Shown here: positions 14,826 through 21,189 of the stretch, one piece after another
Layout: every line of letters begins with the position of its first letter
Position numbering within the stretch: the stretch's first letter is position 1
Assembly (NCBI GenBank): GCA_001825565.1
Contig: MHXM01000120.1
Location: forward strand, 357-21,545
Source of the DNA: Desulfuromonadaceae bacterium GWC2_58_13
Lineage (GTDB): Bacteria; Desulfobacterota; Desulfuromonadia; Desulfuromonadales; Trichloromonadaceae
DNA length: 21,189 nucleotides
Direction: 5' to 3'
Notes under the pieces: model-generated
Told to the model about the DNA's origin: nothing
What the model saw: only the letters and a program-made list of their open reading frames with translations
Database searches by the model: none
Made by a program: the position numbers and the translations under genes

Positions 14826-15953
14826 ATGTTTCAGTTTACCCTGCTTAACACCGATTCCGAGACATCGGCCCGCCGTGGTCGTCTGGATACTCCGCACGGC
14901 ACCATCGAAACCCCGATTTTTATGCCGGTTGGAACCCACGCGGCGATGAAGGCGATGACGCCGGCCCAGGTCGAAGAGACCGGCGCCCAGATCATTCTTT
15001 CCAATACCTACCACCTGCATTTGCGCCCTGGCGAGGGGCTGGTGGAAAAAGCCGGTGGATTGCACGCCTTCATGAACTGGAAGCGGCCGATTCTTACCGA
15101 CAGCGGTGGCTTCCAGGTCTTTTCGCTGCCGAAGAAAAAGATCACCGAGGACGGCGTGTTCTTCAAGCATGAAGTGTCGGGCAACGAGATTTTTCTCGGG
15201 CCGGCCGAAGCCATGGCCATCCAGAATGCGCTCGGCGCCGATATCATCATGGCTTTTGACGAATGTATCCCCTATCCCGCGACCCATGACTACGCCGCCA
15301 AGTCGATCCGCAAAACCCTGCGCTGGGCCGAGGCCTGCCTGAAAGCGCACCAGCGCCCGGATCAGGCGCTGTTCGGCATCGTGCAGGGGAGCGTCTTCGA
15401 TGACCTGCGTCGCGATTGCGCCCGGGAAATGACCGCCATGGGATTTCCCGGCTACGCGATCGGCGGTGTCAGTGTCGGCGAGGGACTTGACCTGCTGAAA
15501 AAGGTGGTCGATTACACGGCGCCTTTTTTGCCGGAAAACAAGCCTCGTTACCTGATGGGGGTCGGTTTGCCGGAAGACATCCTCGAAAGCGTCGAGCGCG
15601 GCATGGATATGTTCGACTGCGTGATTCCGACCCGCTACGCCCGTAGCGCAACGCTTTTCACCAGCCGAGGCAAGCTTCGGCTGACCCATCGGCGTTACCG
15701 GCGCGATTTCTATCCGGTGGATGCTTCCTGCGACTGTTACTGCTGCCGAAATTTCACCCGCGCCTACCTGCATCACTTGTTCAACGCCAACGAAATTCTC
15801 TCCGCGATTCTGTCGGCCATTCACAACGTCCATTTTTACCTGAATATGATGGCCGGCATCCGCTCCGCCATCGAACAGAACCAGTTCAGGGCTTTCAAGG
15901 AAGAGTTCTTGGGACTGTACGGTTTTTCCGGTCCGGAAGACTCTGAGCACTGA
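14826..15953 (+). CDS. tgt: Queuine tRNA-ribosyltransferase
   Basis: A 375-residue TIM-barrel enzyme that swaps guanine-34 of GUN-anticodon tRNAs for preQ1, a late step in queuosine synthesis. Seen in sequence: TPIFMPVGTHAAMKAMTP near the start, ILTDSGGFQVFSL with Asp92, the substrate loop AIGGVSVGEG, the catalytic nucleophile Asp264 in FDCVIPTRYARSATLFT, and the zinc site CDCYCC (Cys302, Cys304, Cys307) with His333. Length matches bacterial Tgt. No queA, yajC or secD neighbours are visible here, although these are common partners elsewhere. It is followed after 26 bases by the helical-repeat protein on the same strand. Confidence 0.98.
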   Translation: MFQFTLLNTDSETSARRGRLDTPHGTIETPIFMPVGTHAAMKAMTPAQVEETGAQIILSNTYHLHLRPGEGLVEKAGGLHAFMNWKRPILTDSGGFQVFSLPKKKITEDGVFFKHEVSGNEIFLGPAEAMAIQNALGADIIMAFDECIPYPATHDYAAKSIRKTLRWAEACLKAHQRPDQALFGIVQGSVFDDLRRDCAREMTAMGFPGYAIGGVSVGEGLDLLKKVVDYTAPFLPENKPRYLMGVGLPEDILESVERGMDMFDCVIPTRYARSATLFTSRGKLRLTHRRYRRDFYPVDASCDCYCCRNFTRAYLHHLFNANEILSAILSAIHNVHFYLNMMAGIRSAIEQNQFRAFKEEFLGLYGFSGPEDSEH

Positions 15954-15979
15954 CATGATGAACTGACAGGTGAGAAGGG

Positions 15980-16777
15980 ATGAGTGAGAAAAAATCCGGA
16001 CTGGTGCTGGATGCCGATATGGCTCGACGGTTGCGGTCGGCGTTGACGGTTTCCGGAGTGGAGCTTTTTCCGCTGCTGCAGGACCCGGCGGGCGAAGTGT
16101 TGCGGGCGTTACTTAAAAATCCCCGCCTGAGCGAAGACCATGTGCTGGCTTTGCTGAAGCGCCGGGATCTTACCGAAGATCTGTTGAAGGCTATTTCCCA
16201 GCTCAAGCTGGGGGAGGGCAGTCATCGGATCAAGGTCGCTCTCGCTAAAAACCCCGGGACGCCCGGAACGGTTCTACTGACGATTCTTCCTCAGCTGTAC
16301 CTGTTTGAACTGCTCGAACTCTGCTATCTTCCCGGGGTGACCCCGGATCAGAAGGTGGCCGCCGAACGGGTCATTCTACAGCGGCTGCCGACTACCGCCA
16401 TGGGCAACAAAATGACCATGGCGCGACGGGGCACCGTCGCCTTGGTCGATGCCCTGCTGAAGGAAGGGGATTTTCGATTGGTGGAGCCCTGCCTGCAGAA
16501 CCCACGTCTCAAGGAAGTTTCCATTCTTCAGTTTCTGAATGGACCCCATGCCACCGCTGAAACCATCTCGGTGATCGCTCGTCATCCCCGCTGGAAGCAG
16601 CGACCGAATCTCAGAATGACCATTCTGAAAAACCGAAAGACCCCGGCGGTCTGGTTCACGGTTTTCCTGCCTTCGCTGAAAACTCAGGATTTGCACGCGC
16701 TGGTTGCTTCCCGAAGACTGACGCCCGGACAAAAGAAACTGGTTGACGATGAACTTAAAAGGCGCGGTCTAGCTTGA
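15980..16777 (+). CDS. Helical-repeat protein (LRV/HEAT-like), unknown function
   Basis: A 265-residue soluble protein with no signal peptide. Four recurrent segments begin with an Asn-Pro or Asn-Arg turn followed by a Leu-rich helix: NPRLSEDHVLALLKR (47-61), NPGTPGTVLLTILPQL (91-106), NPRLKEVSILQFLNGP (174-189) and NRKTPAVWFTVFLPSL (218-233). This pattern resembles leucine-rich-repeat variant or HEAT-type solenoids, which generally bind proteins or nucleic acid. No catalytic motif is visible and no named family is recognised. The Shine-Dalgarno is GAGAAGG just ahead of the ATG. It is the last gene before a perfect hairpin and the orphan Cas6-like gene; a functional link with that RNA enzyme is possible but unproven. 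Confidence 0.85.
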   Translation: MSEKKSGLVLDADMARRLRSALTVSGVELFPLLQDPAGEVLRALLKNPRLSEDHVLALLKRRDLTEDLLKAISQLKLGEGSHRIKVALAKNPGTPGTVLLTILPQLYLFELLELCYLPGVTPDQKVAAERVILQRLPTTAMGNKMTMARRGTVALVDALLKEGDFRLVEPCLQNPRLKEVSILQFLNGPHATAETISVIARHPRWKQRPNLRMTILKNRKTPAVWFTVFLPSLKTQDLHALVASRRLTPGQKKLVDDELKRRGLA

Positions 16778-16800
16778 AAAAAATGCACTTTTCAAGCTAG
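16769..16800 (+). terminator. Perfect 12-bp hairpin at the end of the helical-repeat gene
   Basis: CTAGCTTGAAAA (16769-16780) and TTTTCAAGCTAG (16789-16800) are exact reverse complements with an 8-base loop (AAATGCAC). The stem includes the stop codon of the helical-repeat gene. There is no T-tract after the stem, so it is not a canonical intrinsic terminator. It could still stabilise the 3' end, terminate weakly, or serve as an RNA signal: it ends 48 bases ahead of the Cas6-like start. Confidence 0.7.
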
Positions 16801-16848
16801 TTGGATACCAATGTCTAAAGAAAGTTCTTATATTCCAGGGGATTGTGT

Positions 16849-17781
16849 TTGACCATTGATTTGCAAAAAATCGAATTTGTTAAGGCCTGTCTGCGGCTTG
16901 AATTTCAAGACCCCTATGAACTGACGGTCGAAAATCTGTTGAGGCTTCGACGCAATCTCAGGCAAGCGGCCAGGCAGATTGAATTATTGTCGACACGTTC
17001 GAATGGCCTGGCCTTCGACGAACTTTTCGATCCCCCGGTTTCTCCGGATCCCTATGCCCGGCGACGCTATCAACTGCCGGGTCCCCCTTTTGTAATTCAC
17101 CCTCCCCGAAACCATTCCCTGCCCGTTGAAATTCATGGCATTCTCGAACTGCCGATTGTCCTGTTCGGTCGGGGAACTCTGTTGCTCAAGGAATTGTGCC
17201 TGGCGTTTCAGGCTCTGGGAACACAGGGTTTTCACCGGGGCGAAGGACTTTTCGAGCTGGCCGCGGTCGAGGCCGAGGATCTTTCGGGGAACCGGATGCG
17301 AATCTGGCAGAGGAGCGGGCAGGCGCCGATGCCCCTTCCTCTTATCCATGCCGGATGGTGGCTCGATACTTTTGCCGAGGAATCCGAAGTCTGTCTTCTG
17401 TTGCACACCCCGGCACGGATATTGTCCGATGGCCGGCCGCTGTTCAATCCATGTTTCAGGACTCTTTTTCCTTTTATTCTGCGCCGCGTCACAGCCATGG
17501 TTCATGCTCATTGCGGTCTGGAGTTGGTCGATGATCCCGCCATCTACCTGACGGCGGCGGGACGGGTTCACGAACTGGAAAACCGGCTGGCCTGGCGTGA
17601 CTGGCGATCCCTTGACGGGAACGGTCGCAAGCAGGATCTCGGCGGGCTTGTTGGTTCGTTGAAAATCGGGGGCGAGGGTCTGCGGGAGGTTCTCTGGCTG
17701 CTGCGATTGGCATCGCTGCTGAACCTGGGCAAAGGGGCAACTTATGGAGCCGGTCATCTGGTCTTTGGCGACATGGCCTGA
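16849..17781 (+). CDS. Orphan Cas6-like RAMP endoribonuclease family protein
   Basis: A 310-residue protein whose layout matches the Cas6 family (PF10040-type): an N-terminal ferredoxin-like half with YARRRYQLPGPPFVIHPP (69-86), ELPIVLFGRGTLLLKELCLAFQALG (100-124) and FHRGEGLFELAAV; a middle LLLHTPARILSDGRPLF and FILRRVTAM; and the C-terminal signature WRDWRS...KQDLGGLVGSL (249-271) with the glycine-rich loop NLGKGATYGAGHL (292-304). Cas6 enzymes cut CRISPR precursor RNA at repeat hairpins. The Cys pairs often seen in the N-terminal half of such proteins are absent. No CRISPR array and no other cas gene is in the window, so a non-CRISPR role is possible. The start is taken as TTG 16849, with AGGGGA (16837-16842) 6 bases ahead; an upstream TTG at 16843 would touch that site. 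Assignment to the family is from pattern recognition. Confidence 0.8.
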   Translation: MTIDLQKIEFVKACLRLEFQDPYELTVENLLRLRRNLRQAARQIELLSTRSNGLAFDELFDPPVSPDPYARRRYQLPGPPFVIHPPRNHSLPVEIHGILELPIVLFGRGTLLLKELCLAFQALGTQGFHRGEGLFELAAVEAEDLSGNRMRIWQRSGQAPMPLPLIHAGWWLDTFAEESEVCLLLHTPARILSDGRPLFNPCFRTLFPFILRRVTAMVHAHCGLELVDDPAIYLTAAGRVHELENRLAWRDWRSLDGNGRKQDLGGLVGSLKIGGEGLREVLWLLRLASLLNLGKGATYGAGHLVFGDMA

Positions 17782-17791
17782 ACGGGTCGGC

Positions 17792-17819
17792 TTGCCAGCG
17801 TCCACTTCATTGCTATACT
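17792..17819 (+). promoter_or_regulatory. Sigma70-like promoter of the zinc-ribbon gene
   Basis: TTGCCA (17792-17797, five of six) and TATACT (17814-17819, five of six) are spaced by 16 bases. Transcription would start near 17826, giving a leader of about 27 bases with a near-perfect ribosome binding site. This is the best plus-strand promoter in the window. Confidence 0.65.
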
Positions 17820-17852
17820 TATTTAAAACTAAGTAATTTCGAGGAGGTGACC

Positions 17853-18152
17853 ATGACCAATCTTTGGGAAGAGCGCAAAAAAGCCCTCGAAAACCAGTAT
17901 TTCTACACCGAGGAAAAAGAAAAAATCGAAAAAATGCGCGCGGAGGCCAGAGAGCAGGTCATCCGCGAGTATTGTCGTAACCGCTGTCCCAAATGCGGCG
18001 AGGCCATCAAGGCGCTGACCTTCCGGGGCGTTCCCCTTGACAAATGTCCGGGGTGCGGCGGCGTCTGGCTCGGCCCCAAGGATCTGCAGCTTCTCTCGGA
18101 AAAAGATCACCGTACCTGGTTCGACAAATGGTTCAAGGGCGAAGAAGGGTGA
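17853..18152 (+). CDS. zf-TFIIB-type zinc-ribbon small protein
   Basis: A 99-residue cytoplasmic protein. Residues 1-42 form a highly charged helix, probably coiled coil (EERKKALENQYFYTEEKEKIEKM). The rest is a zinc ribbon: CPKC (Cys45, Cys48) and CPGCGGVWLGPKDLQLL (Cys65, Cys68), the hallmark of the zf-TFIIB family (PF13453), in which GGxWLxxxEL follows the second Cys pair. The function of these small bacterial proteins is not established; nucleic-acid or protein binding is usually proposed. The ribosome binding site GAGGAGGTGA (17841-17850) is unusually strong and places the start at ATG 17853, not the GTG at 17847 that lies within it. With its own promoter and a terminator 88 bases downstream, it appears to be a highly expressed single-gene unit. 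Confidence 0.9.
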   Translation: MTNLWEERKKALENQYFYTEEKEKIEKMRAEAREQVIREYCRNRCPKCGEAIKALTFRGVPLDKCPGCGGVWLGPKDLQLLSEKDHRTWFDKWFKGEEG

Positions 18153-18240
18153 GTTTAAAAAACGGCGAGTATGTTCGCCCTTTTGCTTTTTGCGACGAAA
18201 TCCAGAAGGTAGCGGTTATTTACTGCAATATACTTAGTTG

Positions 18241-18284
18241 CCCGTTAAAAAGGCCTGCCGTTTCCGGCAGGCCTTTTTAACGGG
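18241..18284. terminator. Bidirectional intrinsic terminator, zinc-ribbon gene and eno
   Basis: A perfect 20-bp stem: 18241-18260 pairs with 18265-18284 around a 4-base loop. Within the stem, five A before and five T after the GC-rich core GGCCTGCCG/CGGCAGGCC provide a T-tract on either strand. Read on the minus strand the loop is GAAA, a stable GNRA tetraloop. It lies 88 bases after the zinc-ribbon stop and 17 bases after the eno stop, so it serves both convergent genes. Confidence 0.93.
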
Positions 18285-18301
18285 GGCACGAGGGGGAAAA
18301 A

Positions 18302-19594
18302 CTATTTCTTGCGCAGGTTGTAAAAGACATCCTTGCCGTTGAATACGGCAACATCGTCGAGTTCGTCTTCGATGCGCAGCAACTGATTGTATTTACAGAT
18401 GCGGTCGGTCCGGCATAGCGATCCGGTTTTGATCTGGCCGGCGTTTGTAGCAACCGCCAGATCGGCGATGGTGGTGTCTTCGGTTTCGCCGCTGCGGTGA
18501 GAAATCACCGCGGTGTAACCGGCCCGTTTGGCCATTTCGATGGCATCGAGGGTTTCCGTCAGAGTCCCGATCTGGTTGACCTTGATCAGAATCGAGTTGG
18601 CGATTCCTTTTTCGATACCTTCCTTGAAAATCCGGGTATTGGTGACGAAAAGGTCGTCGCCAACAATCTGAATCCGCTTGCCCAGACGGTCGGTGAGCAG
18701 CTTCCAGCCATCCCAGTCGTTTTCGGACATGCCGTCTTCGATGGAGATGATCGGGTAGCGGTTGACCAGGTCTTCGTAGAAATCGACCAGCTCTTTCGCA
18801 GTCTTGACCGGTTGTTTCTCGTTCTCGAGATGGTATTTCCCATCCTTGAACATCTCGGAAGAGGCGACATCGAGAGCCAGTAGAACGTCTTCGCCCGGGA
18901 TGTAACCGGCTTCCTTGATCGCTTCCACGATCACCTGCAGGGCTTCTTCGTTGCTCTTGAGGTTGGGGGCGAAGCCGCCTTCATCCCCGACGGAAGTATT
19001 GTAGCCCTTGGCCTTGAGCACCTTTTTCAAGGCATGGAAGATTTCCGCGCCCATGCGCAGAGCCTCCTTAAAGGAGCTGGCGCCGGCCGGCATGATCATG
19101 AACTCCTGGATGTCGACGTTGTTGTCGGCATGCGCGCCGCCGTTGATGATGTTCATCATCGGCAGGGGGAGTTCCTTGGCGTTGGCGCCACCGATGTACT
19201 GGTAAAGCGGCAGTCCCGCATCTTCGGCCGCTGCCTTGGCGCAGGCCATCGAAACGCCGAGCAGGGCGTTGGCGCCGAGGTTGCTCTTGAAATCGGTGCC
19301 ATCCAGATCGAGCAGCTTGCGGTCGATCCCCGACTGGTCGGACGCTTCCCAACCGATCAGGGCTTCTGCGATGATTTCATTGACGTTTTTCACCGCCTTG
19401 GAAACCCCCTTGCCCAGGTAGCGAGCCTTATCGCCGTCACGCAGTTCAAGCGCTTCCCGCTGGCCGGTAGAGGCTCCGCTCGGCACGGCCGCACGGCCCA
19501 TGACGCCGTTTTCGAGAAACACCTCGACTTCAATAGTCGGATTGCCACGTGAATCGAGGATCTCCCGTGCGTAGATATCGATGATTTCGCTCAT
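18302..19594 (-). CDS. eno: Enolase (phosphopyruvate hydratase)
   Basis: A 430-residue glycolytic enzyme interconverting 2-phosphoglycerate and phosphoenolpyruvate. Family motifs in order: AREILDSRGNPTIEVEV at the N-terminus, VPSGASTGQREALELRDGD (mobile loop), NIINGGAHADNNVDIQEFMI, SVGDEGGFAPNL, magnesium ligands in LALDVASSEMF, SIEDGMSENDWDGW and VGDDLFVTN, the catalytic Lys in LIKVNQIGTLTETL, and SHRSGETEDTTIADLAVA. Length is typical. AAGGGGG sits just ahead of the ATG at 19594. It is a single-gene unit, divergent from phoH and convergent with the zinc-ribbon gene, ending in the shared terminator. Confidence 0.99.
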   Translation of the reverse strand: MSEIIDIYAREILDSRGNPTIEVEVFLENGVMGRAAVPSGASTGQREALELRDGDKARYLGKGVSKAVKNVNEIIAEALIGWEASDQSGIDRKLLDLDGTDFKSNLGANALLGVSMACAKAAAEDAGLPLYQYIGGANAKELPLPMMNIINGGAHADNNVDIQEFMIMPAGASSFKEALRMGAEIFHALKKVLKAKGYNTSVGDEGGFAPNLKSNEEALQVIVEAIKEAGYIPGEDVLLALDVASSEMFKDGKYHLENEKQPVKTAKELVDFYEDLVNRYPIISIEDGMSENDWDGWKLLTDRLGKRIQIVGDDLFVTNTRIFKEGIEKGIANSILIKVNQIGTLTETLDAIEMAKRAGYTAVISHRSGETEDTTIADLAVATNAGQIKTGSLCRTDRICKYNQLLRIEDELDDVAVFNGKDVFYNLRKK

Positions 19595-19621
19595 AATTGC
19601 CCCCTTGCTAGAAAGATTGGT

Positions 19622-19638
19622 GGCCAGTGCGTCTGGCC
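19622..19638 (-). promoter_or_regulatory. Hairpin or operator-like palindrome in the eno leader
   Basis: GGCCAG (19622-19627) and CTGGCC (19633-19638) form a 6-bp inverted repeat with a 5-base loop, between the possible -10 box and the eno start codon. It could be a leader hairpin or a repressor site; no family is recognised. Confidence 0.3.
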
Positions 19639-19651
19639 TGAAAGCGCGTTA

Positions 19652-19657
19652 TTTATA
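19652..19657 (-). promoter_or_regulatory. Possible -10 box of eno
   Basis: TATAAA on the minus strand (five of six matches to TATAAT) lies 58 bases upstream of the eno ATG. The best upstream partner, TTTCAA, sits 16 bases away and matches only three of six -35 positions, so the promoter may depend on an activator or the call may be wrong. Confidence 0.35.
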
Positions 19658-19790
19658 GCACAAGAACATGAAATTGAAACCCCTTTTTAAAGAATATGGG
19701 GCCGCCAGAAACTTGAAAGAAATTGATTTAAGGCCTCGATGGTGATAGTGTTACGGTCCCAAATAATGTCTGCCGGGAGAAATTTAAATA

Positions 19791-20801
19791 TTGAATAACT
19801 CTACTGTTCGGGAAAGTTTTTCCGCGGAGGATTCGCAGCTGGCGAATCTTCTTTTCGGTCAGCAGAATAAAAACCTCAAGCTGGTTGAGAAGATGCTCGG
19901 GGTGCGCATCGGGTCCAGAGGGAACACCCTGTTTCTCGACGGGGAGCCGGCTGACGTTAAACTCGCCTTGCGCCTGCTGGACGAGCTTTATTCCCTCCTG
20001 CAAGCGGGCTACGATCTGTATCCCGCCGACATCGATTACGCAACGCGGATTCTTTCGGCGGATTCCAAGGCTCACCTCAAGGATATCTTTCTCGACACGA
20101 TTTTTATTTCATCCCGAAAAAAAATCATCGCCCCCAAGAGCCTGGCCCAGAAAACCTATATCGATGCGATTCGCAGCCACGATGTTGTCTTCGGCATCGG
20201 CCCGGCCGGGACCGGTAAAACCTACCTGGCCATGGCCATGGCCGTGTCTTTTCTGGTTAAAAAAGAGGTCAGTCGCATTGTGCTGGTGCGCCCGGCGGTG
20301 GAGGCCGGAGAAAAACTCGGTTTTCTGCCCGGCGACCTGGCGGAAAAGGTCAACCCCTATCTGCGTCCCCTGTACGACGCTCTTTACGATATGATGGATT
20401 TTCAAAAGGGACAGGGACTGATTGAAAATGGCGTGGTCGAGGTGGCCCCCCTGGCGTTCATGCGCGGGCGTACGCTTAACGACGCCTTTGTTATTCTTGA
20501 CGAGGCGCAGAATACCACGACCGAACAGATGAAAATGTTTCTGACCCGTCTTGGCTTCGGCAGCCGCGCGGTAATCACCGGCGATGTCACCCAGATTGAC
20601 CTGCCGACCGGAAAGCGTTCCGGCCTGGTCGAAGCTACCGAAGTCCTCAACGGGGTGGCCGGGATCCGTTTTAATTATTTTTCCGATCGGGACGTTGTCC
20701 GCCATCCTATTGTACAATCCATCATAAAGGCGTACGAGCGGAGGAATCATCCAATCGTTGAGCCATCCGTACGGTCTGAAGGTAATTCTGACGCATGCTG
20801 A
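19791..20801 (+). CDS. phoH: PhoH-family ATPase (PhoH-like protein)
   Basis: A 336-residue protein. A KH-like N-terminal RNA-binding region (about 30-70, KLVEKMLGVRIGSRGNTLFLDG and on to LALRLLDELYSLL) precedes the PhoH P-loop domain: GIGPAGTGKTYLAMAMA (Walker A GPAGTGKT, 137-144), VLVRPAVEAGEKLGFLPGDL, Walker B FVILDEAQNTT, and the SRAVITGDVTQIDLP segment. The family is linked with phosphate starvation in E. coli and, with YbeY, with rRNA and RNA metabolism. The start is taken as TTG 19791, with GGGAGA (19775-19780) 10 bases ahead; no ATG extends the frame sensibly. The stop overlaps the pgpH start by 7 bases, so the two are co-translated; ybeY is the usual next gene in this type of cluster but is beyond the edge. 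Confidence 0.96.
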   Translation: MNNSTVRESFSAEDSQLANLLFGQQNKNLKLVEKMLGVRIGSRGNTLFLDGEPADVKLALRLLDELYSLLQAGYDLYPADIDYATRILSADSKAHLKDIFLDTIFISSRKKIIAPKSLAQKTYIDAIRSHDVVFGIGPAGTGKTYLAMAMAVSFLVKKEVSRIVLVRPAVEAGEKLGFLPGDLAEKVNPYLRPLYDALYDMMDFQKGQGLIENGVVEVAPLAFMRGRTLNDAFVILDEAQNTTTEQMKMFLTRLGFGSRAVITGDVTQIDLPTGKRSGLVEATEVLNGVAGIRFNYFSDRDVVRHPIVQSIIKAYERRNHPIVEPSVRSEGNSDAC

Positions 20802-21189
20802 AAATCGATCGAAAATCCGACCCTTCGACACGCAAGGCCAAGAGCTCGGCAAAAAGTTTTTTTGTTCTCGACGAGCGCAGCCAGCGTTATCTCATGGTGG
20901 TCGTTCTGGCTCTGATTCTGACGGCCATTATCATCCCCAAGGGAGGCTTTGTCCCGGATTACTATGCCCCCGGGGATGTCGCTTCCCGCGATGTCAAGGC
21001 CCCCAAGGATCTGCTGATTCCCGATCTGCCCCTGACCGAAAAGAAAAAGGTCGAGGCCGAAGAGGCGGTTCTCCCCTTGTACGATTACGATGCCAAGACC
21101 GGTGCGGTCATCGCGGACCAGCTGATTCAAGGCTTGCAACTGATTCAAAAAGCCCGGAGCGAAGCTCTCCCGGCGGAACAACTGGTTGA
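20795..21189 (+). CDS. 7TM-HD family phosphohydrolase PgpH-like (N-terminal fragment)
   Basis: The first 131 codons of a longer gene cut by the right edge. After a basic N-terminus (MLKIDRKSDPSTRKAKSSAK) there is one membrane helix (about 34-50, YLMVVVLALILTAIIIP), then an extracytoplasmic segment with FVPDYYAPGDVASRDVKAPKDLLIPD and EEAVLPLYDYDA. This is how 7TMR-HDED domain proteins begin. In the full-length family this is followed by seven helices and an HD phosphodiesterase domain that degrades cyclic di-AMP (PgpH). The HD domain is outside the window, so activity is inferred. The ATG overlaps the phoH stop (ATGCTGA, 20795-20801). The phoH-pgpH-ybeY order is a common arrangement in Firmicutes and deltaproteobacterial relatives, supporting the call. 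Confidence 0.88.
   Translation, partial: MLKIDRKSDPSTRKAKSSAKSFFVLDERSQRYLMVVVLALILTAIIIPKGGFVPDYYAPGDVASRDVKAPKDLLIPDLPLTEKKKVEAEEAVLPLYDYDAKTGAVIADQLIQGLQLIQKARSEALPAEQLV

Noticed and set aside
14586..15956. A 456-codon minus-strand open frame across rlpA and tgt
   Set aside because: It spans two well-supported genes in antisense, has no domain signature and no sensible start context.
16769..17852. Possible CRISPR array near the Cas6-like gene
   Set aside because: No regularly spaced direct repeats occur; only one palindrome is present.
17782..17852. Non-coding RNA between the Cas6-like and zinc-ribbon genes
   Set aside because: The 71 bases are explained by a promoter and ribosome binding site; no stable structure was seen.

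Overview
The window looks like a chromosomal segment of a Gram-negative, moderately GC-rich bacterium. The best guess is the Desulfuromonadia (Geobacter, Desulfuromonas, Pelobacter and relatives). That rests on the gene repertoire (dnaE next to accA, phoH directly followed by the 7TM-HD gene pgpH, RlpA with a SPOR domain, a NosL/ABC cassette, a zf-TFIIB mini-protein) and on general protein character. No rRNA or other marker here proves it.

Region 1 (1-4937, minus strand). One transcriptional direction reads nosL-like gene > small membrane-anchored protein > FtsX/MacB-type permease > LolD/MacB-type ATPase > Cys/His-containing polytopic membrane protein, then a 139-base gap, a NarL-type histidine kinase and the first 22 codons of its response regulator. 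The first five genes overlap or nearly touch, and a good sigma70-like promoter lies ahead of nosL. No nosZ or other nitrous oxide reductase gene is in the window, so this looks like a metal or cofactor handling or envelope transport module that uses a NosL-type copper protein in another context.

Region 2 (5071-7343, plus). A WYL-domain regulator is transcribed divergently from nosL. It is followed by an unrecognised 130-residue protein and a Maf/YceF-type nucleotide pyrophosphatase. Two copies of a degenerate intergenic repeat flank the maf gene in the same orientation.

Region 3 (7555-16800, plus). This is a housekeeping run: dnaE (replicative polymerase), accA (fatty acid synthesis), a PfkB-family kinase, a lipoprotein with an HExxH motif, an RlpA-type lipoprotein, tgt (queuosine tRNA modification) and a helical-repeat protein. 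A hairpin plus T-tract between dnaE and accA could act as a terminator or attenuator. A perfect 12-bp hairpin ends the run.

Region 4 (16849-18284, plus). An orphan Cas6-like RAMP protein follows that hairpin, with no CRISPR array or other cas gene in the window. After it comes a 99-residue zf-TFIIB zinc-ribbon protein with its own strong promoter. A perfect 20-bp stem forms a shared bidirectional terminator with the convergent enolase gene.

Region 5 (18302-21189). eno is on the minus strand, with phoH and the start of pgpH divergent from it on the plus strand. phoH and pgpH overlap by seven bases.

The most unusual parts are the stand-alone Cas6-like gene with a 32-nt palindrome just upstream, and the NosL/ABC/Cys-His membrane cassette, which carries a perfect 19-bp inverted repeat inside one of its coding sequences. 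No tRNA, rRNA, transposase, integrase, phage gene or CRISPR array was seen.
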